This document shows, piece after piece, positions 1-8,405 of a stretch of 30,448 bases of DNA; positions within the stretch are counted from its first letter, which is position 1; the number at the start of each line of letters is the position of its first letter. The stretch spans positions 22,875-53,322 of the forward strand of contig NW_003113978.1 of assembly GCF_000003605.2 (NCBI RefSeq), written 5' to 3'. Position numbers and translations under genes: made by a program. Below the pieces are notes generated by a model. It saw only the letters and a program-made list of their open reading frames with translations. It was not told the origin of the DNA and did not search any database. Origin of the DNA: Saccoglossus kowalevskii. Lineage: Eukaryota > Hemichordata > Enteropneusta > Harrimaniidae.

Positions 1-59
1 AAATTCGTTGTACGCCTAGAAACATAGCTACCGGTACATTGTTTTGGGGGAATATATAA

Positions 60-493
60 CATATGCATAACAATTCTTTACTGAAACATTTCCTGTATTC
101 TCTAAAATTTTACAATGCCTCTAGCCCAAGATGGACTTCCTGTTCAACACGTTGTTGAATAATATAATAATAATTATTTATTCCATCTTTAGAAATATAC
201 ATTTCTCTCAGTATATAGCAATAGAAATATTAATCAATACAGAAAAATAAAATAAAATATAACAAGTTAGTAAGAATTTTGAAAAGTAAATAAAATATAA
301 TAAGTTCAAATCACATATAACACGTTGCTGAATGTTCGCGTCACTGTACGTAAAAACACATTCTCGAACTTGACAATTTTAAAGTTCAGACCATTAAGCA
401 AATAGATGGAAATACCAGTTGCATAAATCATGAAGATTGATGATTCGATTGCTGACCGGGATAGCTGCATTTAGTGTTCTTTTCTATGCAATA
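60..493 (+). repeat. Dispersed repeat, arm 1 (inverted copy at 7796-8098)
   Basis: The reverse complement of this stretch aligns through most of its length with 7796-8098. Shared blocks include TATTGCATAGAAA, AATCATCAATCTTCATGA, GGTATTTCCATCTATTTGCTT, TGAACAGGAAGTC and GGGCTAG.GCCATTGT. The copies differ by substitutions and small indels, so this is an old dispersed repeat rather than a recent duplication. Similarity stops near 493 on the right and fades near position 60 on the left. No reading frame in it is convincing. This copy is interrupted by the insertion at 161-318; the other copy is not. Confidence 0.8.
146..333 (-). mobile_element. Short retroposon-like insertion with 15-bp target site duplication
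   Basis: The insert (161-318, 158 bp) is flanked by AACACGTTGTTGAAT at 146-160 and AACACGTTGCTGAAT at 319-333, which differ at one base. The related repeat copy near 7970 has no insert at this point, so it serves as an approximate empty site. Read on the minus strand the insert ends in a tail of the type GGAATAAATAATTATTATTA. Such AT-rich, TAA-like tails with long target duplications are typical of non-LTR (LINE or SINE) retroposition. No tRNA-type A or B box is visible, so a 5'-truncated LINE 3' end fits better than a tRNA-derived SINE. The family is not identified. Confidence 0.65.
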
Positions 494-622
494 TAAAATC
501 ATATCGATGCTGTGGGCGGGGAAGGGTAACAGATTGTTTTCCAGTTGGTTCAACGGCTCTCAAGGCACGGGCAACTGACATTTCCCTACTTTTTTTTTAC
601 TATTCTGACGTGTTCAGGGCTG

Positions 623-629
623 TATATAA
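623..629 (+). promoter_or_regulatory. TATA-box-like motif
   Basis: TATATAA lies 40 bp upstream of an ATG at 669. A nine-codon open stretch from that ATG (reading MVGHEREAI) ends at a consensus splice donor, GTAAGT at 698. The arrangement could be a small promoter plus first exon. TATA motifs are common by chance at this base composition, and no downstream exon is evident. Confidence 0.2.
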
Positions 630-720
630 CAGTCAGACACTGACAAGTAAGTGTTTTTGGCTGTTTCCATGGTAGGACATGAACGTGAAGCTATAACGTA
701 AGTTTATAACTAAATTTGTC

Positions 721-1100
721 CCGTATACGAAGTTTGCAAAAACCATTCAGTCTTTAGAAGTCACTTAGTTTATTACTAGGACGTATTCTGCTGTTACTTT
801 TATATTTCCAACCATTTTGCGATAGTATTTTCTAGAATGAAGGCAGCATTTACAGTTCATTCAAAGTTGCATTAGGATTACGTTGATACAGTGTAACAAT
901 GTCGGCACCAGTGATATCTTACCAGTGGGCAAAGTAGCCAAAATAAAAAGCATGATCATTTGAACACTGCTATTACAAAACTGGTAGGAGGTAATAAATT
1001 TGGAGCGAAAATATTCAAAAATCAGTTTTTGGAAGTTGCAATGGCAGTGGTGGGACAGGATTTTTTTCCAATCAGTGACGGTACAACCTACCTGTCAAGT
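721..1100 (+). repeat. Direct duplication, copy 1
   Basis: This segment begins CCGTATACGAAGTTTGC and ends near CCTACCTGTCAAG. It is repeated at 1207-1558 with about 90 percent identity by eye. The main length difference is 24 extra bases in this copy near 907. The 106-bp spacer between copies (1101-1206) is not repeated and contains a short palindrome, ACCCCAATTTTGGGGT, at 1164-1179. Confidence 0.9.
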
Positions 1101-1157
1101 ATGAACAAAATCAGCCAAGCCAAAAAAATCACGGGAGTTAAAAGCCGTTGCTGGTGA
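837..1157 (+). pseudogene. Decayed reading frame in duplication copy 1, family unknown
   Basis: Starting at ATG 837 a single frame runs to a stop at 1158, broken by internal stops at 873 (TAG), 894 (TAA) and 912 (TGA). The second half is open and reads as a plausible globular protein, including KLVGGNKFGAKIFKN and MAVVGQDFFPISDGTTYL. The short string D-F-F-P-I-S-D loosely resembles the D-x-x-P-[FL]-S pattern seen in some hAT-family transposases, but this is far too little to assign a family. The TAA at codon 20 is shared with copy 2, so the frame was already broken when the segment duplicated, or it was never coding. Confidence 0.35.
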
Positions 1158-1206
1158 AAAGTTACCCCAATTTTGGGGTCAATTTTCTTGGTAATGAAAA
1201 TGGGCT

Positions 1207-1558
1207 CCGTATACGAAGTTTGCAAAAACCATTCAGTCTTTAGAAGTCACTTAGTTTATTACTAGGACGTATTCTGCTGTTACATTTATTATTTCCAACT
1301 GTTTAGTATTTTCTAGAATGAAGGCAGCAATTACAGTTCATTCAAAGTTTCCTTTGGATTATGTTGATACAGTGTAACAATGTGAGCAAAGTAGCCAAAA
1401 TGAAAAGCATGATCCTTTGAACACTGCTATTACAAAACTGGTTGGAGGTAATAAATTTGGAGCGAAAGTATTCAAAAATAAGTTTTTGGCTGCTGCAATG
1501 GCAGTGGTGGGCCAGGATTTTTTTCCAATCAGTGACGCTACGACCTACCTGTCAAATA
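1207..1558 (+). repeat. Direct duplication, copy 2
   Basis: Second copy of the 721-1100 segment, in the same orientation and offset by 486 bp at the left end. It lacks 24 bases present in copy 1; that indel is a multiple of three. The loss or gain lies between the TAA shared by both copies and the better-conserved half of the frame. Confidence 0.9.
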
Positions 1559-1569
1559 TTCACTTTTGA
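1318..1569 (+). pseudogene. Decayed reading frame in duplication copy 2, family unknown
   Basis: From ATG 1318 the frame runs 83 codons to TGA 1567, with only one internal stop (TAA 1375, codon 20). It reads MKAAITVHSKFPLDYVDTV, then after the stop continues through KLVGGNKFGAKVFKNKF and MAVVGQDFFPISDATTYL. Differences from copy 1 in the second half are a mix of silent and replacement changes, so there is no clear sign of purifying selection. Just downstream (1560-1700) the minus strand also reads like a charged, disordered protein (for example QDDETELSKNQQIPKTK). The whole 0.7-1.75 kb region may therefore be a degraded transposon or retrocopy. Confidence 0.35.
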
Positions 1570-2439
1570 GATTTTGGTTTTTGGTATCTGTTGGTTCTTG
1601 GATAGTTCAGTTTCATCGTCCTGTACTTCATTTACATGTGGTAATTCAAACTTCCCAGATTGCGTAAAAACGGAGAATTGCCTTGCCTTGGCTTAATTGT
1701 TTGCCGAGAAACGGCCGCTTTGATATGTGCTCTGTAACTTGCAGCACATGAACCTAAAAACATTATGTAATCAAAATCACAAAAAGTTGACTATCCCTGA
1801 TATGGGTATTGCTAAATCGCCAGCTGTGAACTTTATCAGGATTCCCATATGAAGTTGCACATCATTCTAGCAAGGAAAATTATTGATTAATTTTGTGCAG
1901 GTTATATAATGAAATAATTAATATTTCATTTTTGTTAGTGTATCTTTAATTTATTTATTAAAACATGTACACATTATAACTAATTGGGGTGGAAATTGCC
2001 AAGCCAATTTATAAAATTATAAACAAATACTTTCGTAAACAACACTGACCGTGAAATGAAAAGTGTTACTGACGGAATATTTTATATTGCAATTTCTTTC
2101 AATTTGAATTAGTTGAATTGTATTGCAAGCATTAGTAATAATGTAAATATATATATATACTTTTCTTTATTTCATTGTTGAGACTGAGTTATATATTTGT
2201 TACGTACTATAATTTTTATATCTATATTGGAAAACGGTTATGGGGATTATTAATTTTAATAAACAATATTCAACTATCCTTTGCAACACCAATAAGATCA
2301 TAATGATAATGTAATGTAAGCATGGGTCTTATTTTGGAACTCCTGCCAGAGCAACTGTACAAACCATAAAGGCAAATTAATAGCTTCTAAGGATGGTATT
2401 CCCAGAATAGCGCAAGTTGTTAAACTTTAATTCTCAACA

Positions 2440-2530
2440 ACGATGAAAGGACCAGTTACTGCGACAAAGCCCTATTCCCCGCAAGACCCACCCAATACGA
2501 AACCCACTTAACGCGAAAGCCACTTACTGT
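2440..2530 (-). repeat. Degenerate short-period repeat (about 15-20 bp)
   Basis: Units such as CGAAACCCACTTAA, CGCGAAAGCCACTTAC and CCGCAAGACCCACCCAATA follow one another. On the minus strand the consensus is roughly AAGTGG(G/C)TTTCGCGTT. It is markedly richer in C and CpG than its surroundings. Units vary in length and sequence, so the array is old. Confidence 0.5.
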
Positions 2531-3078
2531 GTAGCTACTAGTTAAAAGCACATAAAATATGCGTTTTTGATTTTATATAGAAATCTTGCTACCCTTCAAT
2601 CGTTTTGACTAATATTTTCTGTTATTTCACTTCTGCAATGGAATAGTAACAAGAATGGAAAACGAAAGTTATTATTTCCTGGAAAGCTGCATTTTGTTTT
2701 GTATATTTCCATATTCCTATGCATAATTGAAAGCTATTTTGTAAAGTTTTCAGTAAAATTGATTTAGTTTATTTGCCAAGGATATTGAAGGACTCCTCCT
2801 GACATCATGACCTTGTATTTATTCTTTAATTGGGGAATATATGATTAATAGAGTTAATAATCTAATAATTGTTATAAAAATATAACTGTATTAATCACAA
2901 TTTAAAGGTTATTCAATATTATGTTAATAACCCTTCACAAGATGAGTTATTGTTAAAAAATACATTGAGGTATGGATGATTAATACATATAAAATAAAAA
3001 AAATGGTGGAATATTTAATAAAATGTGCACTCTATTAATCAGCAAGGCTCAAATGACAGAAAAAGAAGACAGAATAGA

Positions 3079-3090
3079 GGGGGGGGGGGG
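3079..3090 (+). repeat. Poly-G run, 12 bases
   Basis: Uninterrupted G12 in otherwise AT-rich sequence. Such runs are prone to length errors in sequencing. Confidence 0.9.
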
Positions 3091-3376
3091 TTATTACACT
3101 AATCAAGATATTAAACTTGCATATCTAGAGCACTCACTGTTTCAAATCTCAATAAAGAGATAGTGAATAAAGAATGAGATTTCAACATAAGTACTTCCTA
3201 GCTAACCATCTTCCCAAAAGGATTGGATCTTCCTTGGATTAAACTACCTAACAGCGTAATCTAACTTAATTCTCTTTCTGTCCTGACAAGTGGCTCATTT
3301 GCAAATTGAGTTTACCATTCTTTCTAAGCTTTAACCATGTTACCCAATACTTAAAATGCTTAGTGGCGTTGTGTGA

Positions 3377-3406
3377 CTTAGAAGCACATTCAAGTGACTG
3401 TATTTT
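3377..3406 (+). repeat. Single copy of a 30-bp segment found in the 4763 tandem repeat
   Basis: The segment starting CTTAGAAGCACATTCAAGTG is identical, over 30 bases, to part of the 58-bp repeat unit at 4792-4821. Confidence 0.85.
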
Positions 3407-3468
3407 TACCTTGCCCGTACCATCAAAGAAGGAAGGGAAAGATATATTAAGGGAAAAATTTTGTCCGG

Positions 3469-3493
3469 CGTTGTCGTTGTCGTCGTCGTCGTT
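3469..3493 (+). repeat. Trinucleotide repeat (GTC/GTT)n
   Basis: A run of CGT TGT CGT TGT CGT CGT CGT CGT units. Read on the minus strand it gives an aspartate/asparagine run inside an otherwise unremarkable ORF. Confidence 0.85.
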
Positions 3494-3599
3494 AATAATT
3501 TTTATTGTGTGCATAATAACTTTACTAATTCTATTCCAAACTTTATCAAATTTGGTCACCTTATTCATCAGTATAAAGTCTTCCCTGAGTTTGAACAAC

Positions 3600-4762
3600 A
3601 GATGTCCTGTATGAAAATATCATGCAAAAATTGAGAAAATCTGATAAAATATTTTGACTGTTTCTACTTGACTGATCACATCAAAGGTCACTGATCTCAG
3701 TGGAAATATGCTTTGTTGTATGTGTTCAATGAAGCAAATGATTTATCTTGTAATACTATCTTTGGTAATGTATCTCAGAATCCCATACTGGGTTTCAAAA
3801 CCAACTCATGGAGAGATTGCACAGTCTGATACACATTTGCAAACCTACGAATAAAATCTTTACAGAAAACAAGATGTCAGAAAATCAATATAAGCACTCC
3901 TATGAACTGGGTGCCTAACTTTGATCAAGATCTGAAGCTAATAGAAAATCTGTTTAGTTCAAAGTTATCAAATCAAAAACAACACATAAAAAATACATTA
4001 AAAGCAAAACATTTTATCCACATTTTAAAAAGAAAATTATTCTAAAATATATGTATTCTGTATTTGACAAACAGTTCATTCGACAAATGAAAACTCACAG
4101 GAATATGTTTCAGCTATTAGAACATAATGATAGAGTTTTTATAATACTAGTTTAAAAACACACTTCAAAGATTGCAGTGTTTGAAGATGTAGATTCTCAG
4201 GAGGCAACCGTACTGTTGACTTCTCCCTCCATTGGACACAAACTATTTAAGTTGATTTGCATACAAAGCAGAGCTTGCAATATGATAGCTATTCATAAAA
4301 AGTGTTTTTTTACTTTTCATATAATACAGTAGTCACACAATGAGGCATATTTGTCTCAGTGAATCATTCATTTTTGGCAGACACCTGTACAAAATACTTG
4401 GACTAAAGCCAGCTAAATTTTTCTGTTATCTTGCATGTTTTATGAATCTATTCACATCTAAATGCAGCACTTTTTTTTTGCAATGAGACATTTGTTTTTA
4501 TTCTAAAATATCTAAATTACTTTGAATAAAGCTAGAAATTATGTTCCTTAAAATAATTAAACTAGTAAGGCACCAATGTTTTTGTAAGATATTTACATCT
4601 TTTAAGGACATTCGGTAGACTGATTCCCCACTGTTGGTTCAACCCCAAAACTTGTTTGTATTCAAAATTAATTATGACAATGCATATTTATATTGAAACA
4701 AACTATGATAAAGGGAATTATATTATATAACAAAGGGCAAGGTCACCAGAGTTCAACTATGT
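3600..4762. other. No gene seen
   Basis: AT-rich sequence with frequent stops in all frames. No convincing splice-bounded open segment or repeat was seen. Confidence 0.5.
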
Positions 4763-4911
4763 TCTGTATTAGAAGTGCTGATCGATGTGGGCTTAGAAGC
4801 ACATTCAAGTGACTGTATTTTCTGTATTAGAAGTGCTGATCGATGTGGGCTTAGAAGCACATTCAAGTGATTGTATTTTCTGTATTAGAAGTGCTGATCG
4901 ATGTGGGCTTA
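4763..4911 (+). repeat. 58-bp tandem repeat, about 2.6 copies
   Basis: Units start with TCTGTATTAGAAGTGCTGAT at 4763, 4821 and 4879. The copies are nearly identical (one C/T difference in the GTGACTG/GTGATTG stretch), so amplification is recent. The third copy stops after GTGGGCTTA. Thirty bases of the unit also occur once at 3377-3406. Confidence 0.95.
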
Positions 4912-6290
4912 TATAGATGCAAAAATGTGCTTCTAATATGCAACACTACCGGTACTCTAATGCCTAGCTACAATGCTCATAATATCTTTGTAGGGTCAAC
5001 TATAAATTTGATAAAAAAATATGGTACATGTACCTAGGTGTTTGAGGAGTGGTGTATAGTGAGTTACATAAATCTAGATTACATGTGGTACAGTTGATGT
5101 TAACACACATTGAACAGGAATAGCATACTAATTTTTGATTGACAAATGTTATGACAGTAACACAAAATATAGATGCATGTTTTTAATGAGATTTTTATCA
5201 CCTTGACTTTTAACCTAAACTGCTGAGAAATTCACAAATCACCAATATGATAACATAAATGTTTGAGTTTACGAATTGTCCGATGAATACCTTCACTAAA
5301 CAAGCTGTTGTTCTTTTGTTCCTGGAGCCTGATCGAGATTATTGAAAATTCATTCTCAGTTGGCAGATAATTTCAAAGTTCTACTCAGTCCTTGGAATTA
5401 CACTTACTTTGAAAAAACTAATTATTTTGTGTATCACATGGTGATATCGATGAAAAAAAAAATTGGTTTTGGTGACAATTTAATTTAATTCAATTCAAGG
5501 TCTGTGATGCTGATATTCATTTGATGTTTTCAATTCACTGATATCTTGATTTGTTTTGTGTGTATATAACGTAACAGGACATTTTTCTCTTTTCATCACC
5601 AGTTTTCTCTTTTCATCACAAATTTACATAATAGTCCCACTTATAGTCTGCACTTCTCTTCAAAAGATTGGCCATATTTTTTGAGTGAAAACTAAAAATT
5701 TACTATATGAATATGAAAAAAAATGCAAATGGGTGAATAAGGGTGGTGGTGAAAAGGTTAAATTTCACACTGATAGCCTTTGAACAACTGAAGTAGCATT
5801 CTCACTTTTTAAGTTTTTGATCAATCCTTGTAGCCAAGCAAAATTGTATCTATTTTGTCCAAAATTAACAAAGATTGTATACAAAAATGTACAAAATTTT
5901 GGTAAATTTGCTGCACATATTAAGATAGTGGTCAGTTGGCAAGTCTCCTGTGACTCACTCCATGTATTTGTAACACATATGCATCTATGTCAAAATAAGA
6001 TGTATATTTGAATGAACCAGCTTACAATATTCAATGTATACTTTAAATATGATAATTATTTTAAAATGTTCATTGATTTATTGGTATTCTATAGTCGTCA
6101 TGGTGAATGTTCACATATTATTTTGAATAAATTTTTGAAACCATTTGCCCCAAATAGTGCTTGAAATTATCTTGAACATTTGAAATATACTGTATTACTG
6201 CAAGTTGGAAAATTGAGCCATTTAGTGAATAATTATAATACTAATTCTACATGAGCTGAAATTGGTTTAGTTTAATGGTACATGATTATT
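4912..6290. other. No gene seen
   Basis: AT-rich. It contains a TACCGGTAC motif at 4947, TACATGTA at 5025, and a 20-bp direct duplication of TTTTCTCTTTTCATCAC at 5583 and 5603. Nothing coding can be supported. Confidence 0.5.
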
Positions 6291-6639
6291 TGCTCTATTA
6301 GATGTACATATTCATACACTTAAAGCGCGACAGTTGTGCCGCCGCCGCTTCCTGTTCGATATGAGACTCATAGCGACATATACAATGCGTGTAAAATACA
6401 TTGTTCATTTACATGAAATTCGAACACACGCAGCGCGACAACCACCACACTTTAATTACAGGTGTATTTCTATAGGACAAATATGTCATATTTTAGTGTT
6501 TCAGTGTACAACAGTGGTTTTTACATGTTTGCGCTTTTGTTGGAGGTGCATTTTGAAAAGTGAACCCCTTGTAAAAAAAACTATAAATGAACAATTAATG
6601 AGGCTGAAAGAAACTTTCTGGACAAATGTGAACCAATAA
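6291..6639 (+). other. CpG-rich patch inside a 116-codon open frame
   Basis: Open from just after a TGA to TAA at 6637-6639. The first part (6326-6440) is unusually rich in CpG for this window (GCGCGAC, GCCGCCGCC, GCAGCGCGAC), which makes it stand out. The translation begins around CRRRFLFDMRLIATYTMRV and later contains KTINEQLMRLKETFW. I recognise no domain, and about one ORF of this length is expected by chance at this base composition. It could be a first exon, a CpG-rich regulatory patch or nothing. Confidence 0.2.
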
Positions 6640-7795
6640 ATTTATAATGTTGACCTTTCCTATGTTGTCAATTATGTGAAATATTTTACTATGCCTATGC
6701 CTACTATTTCACAGGGAAGTATTGGCTGTAAATCCATGATTTGTTTATTGTAAAATAGTACTATAAATTTAAGATATGGAAAGAACAGATGTGACCTGCT
6801 GGTTAACCTTTCACTCACTTGCAATTTGAAGACCTTTAGTATAGTTATTTTCGATTGGTGGAGATGTGTCACATGATAGCTGCTATCTTGGTTTCTATGG
6901 TGGTTCTGATTGGACATCAATGGTCACACTATGATTCTTTGAAATCTTTATGCACAAAAAGCCATAATTCTGTTTTATTTTATTTATTAACAAGACACTT
7001 CGCGATGGGCTTCTTTTGCAGTCAGTAATATTTACAAAAAAATTTGTTCGCTATTTTATAAACTGGCTCGGCAATTCCCATCACCAATTAGACTTTTAGA
7101 TTTAGTCTTTAGATTTTTTCAACAAATCCAAAATCACTCTCGATAATCTTGTTTACTGTACTTCACATTTTTACTATGATTACATTTGAAGTTTTGATAA
7201 TTTTAATGGGTATACATATTTTAATGCATATGTTTACACTCACAAAAATACCCCCAAAATAAGAGAATTTAGTATATAGCCTTGACAAAAAAGCATTATT
7301 TTTCCTTGTCTAAAAATGCATTTTTATTCGATCTGTGTAACTTTATATGGAAATCCTAATGAGATTTAAAGTTCAGTTCACAACTGGCGGTTTTGCAACA
7401 TTAGAGCTTGTCAACTTGTCCATGGAGGCTGCAAGAATATTTTTATAAACATTGTATTCACTGCATTTATTTTGTATTTACATTGACCATGAGGTCCACA
7501 GTATATTTTTCTTACTGATGTGACTACAGTTACTGTGTGGTGTACTCGGCAGTTTTTGTTGTTTTGTCGATTGTTGTCAGTTGTTTGTTTTGTGTTCTTG
7601 GAATTTTGTACAAAAAATAACAACGGTCAAATAGGTATATTATTTCCACTTATCGTAGACAGTACTTGTATAATTGTTCTCCACAGTCTCCAGCTTAAAA
7701 GTCGGATTGTTCGGAAGCCTGAGATTGTAGTGTAAATTTCATTCATTAATGTTGTACGATGACGCTATCTAAATAGAGAATCGCAAGTGTAGACC
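6640..7795. other. No gene seen
   Basis: AT- and T-rich. The ORFs at 7411-7735 on both strands overlap each other and run through a low-complexity TTGT-rich stretch, so they are not supported as genes. Confidence 0.5.
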
Positions 7796-8098
7796 TATTG
7801 CATAGAAATGAACACTAAATACAGCTACCCCGGCCAGCAGTCGAATCATCAATCTTCATGAGTGATGTAACTGGTATTTCCATCTATTTGCTTCTATTCC
7901 CACTATCCTACAACGCTCAAGGGAATGTTGTCAAATTCGTGAGTGTGCGTATTTTTGTACAGTGGCGTAAACATTGCTACAATCGAAGACACGCTGAACA
8001 GGAAGTCTATTCTGGGCTAGTGCCATTGTCATTTTTTGGAGAGTAGAGGTCCATTTATACAGGGGACGCTTCAGTAAGAAATTGTTAAAATTGCCCAA
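7796..8098 (-). repeat. Dispersed repeat, arm 2 (inverted relative to 60-493)
   Basis: Inverted, uninterrupted partner of arm 1 with the same order of blocks. It ends about 180 bp before the candidate start codon at 8277, so it lies in that gene's immediate upstream region. The paired arms are 7.3 kb apart and could form a long imperfect hairpin, or promote inversion of the intervening DNA. Confidence 0.8.
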
Positions 8099-8276
8099 TT
8101 GGCATATCAAAATCCTGTATTGAAACTGAACATATTCTGTATTCACTAAAAAACAACGTAGTTACATTTCTAGACTCACAACGAACTCGAAACAAAAGAA
8201 ACGGTTCGATCCAAACAACCTGCATCCTTGAAAATCGAGTCTTATCGCCCTTGCGATTCCGAGTGAAAATACGTCG

Positions 8277-8405
8277 ATGTCGAAAACGACCGATTTTCGC
8301 CAAATCCAGCGGTTAGATAGGTTCTTTATTAGAGATGCTCGGGGAACCAAAGTTTACGATGTAAATCACTCCGTTGATGAAAAATCTGTGATAATAGCCA
8401 AGGAG
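8277..8405 (+). CDS. Candidate first coding exon, unknown protein (gene A)
   Basis: This is the best coding signal in the window. ATG 8277 is the first in-frame ATG after a TGA at 8229, so a short 5' UTR and a real start are plausible. The exon encodes 43 residues, beginning MSKTTDFRQIQRLDRFFIRD and ending DEKSVIIAKE. It stops at a good donor, GAG|GTGAGG, in phase 0. Around 8170-8345 the DNA is much richer in CpG than its surroundings, as expected for a promoter-proximal exon. The pattern F-I-R-D-x-R-G-x-K-V-Y resembles short strand-turn segments in several beta-rich families, which is too little to assign one. Candidate later exons at 17076, 23653 and 25392 match in phase. An antisense ORF over the same bases is a shadow. 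Confidence 0.5.

Larger units (their letters stand above)
1700..3376. other. AT-rich non-coding stretch
   Basis: No supportable gene. It contains a short (TA)n run at 2147-2159, the degenerate short-period repeat at 2440-2530, and a G12 homopolymer at 3079-3090. Overlapping ORFs of about 100 codons on both strands at 3266-3614 are within chance expectation at this composition. Part of that overlap is forced by the TCG/TTG run at 3469-3493. Confidence 0.6.

Noticed and set aside
721-740. loxP-like half site TATACGAAGTT (also at about 1210 and 15368)
   Set aside because: Only a single half site is present each time, with no inverted partner or 8-bp spacer. Two of the three are explained by the local duplication.
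3266-3614. Overlapping ORFs of 110 codons (minus) and 102 codons (plus)
   Set aside because: About one ORF of this length is expected by chance, the two frames exclude each other, and part is forced by a trinucleotide repeat.
8204-8213. GGTTCGATCC, a perfect tRNA B-box sequence
   Set aside because: There is no A box upstream, the flanks do not form a T stem, and no acceptor stem can be drawn. It lies in a CpG-rich 5' UTR-like stretch.
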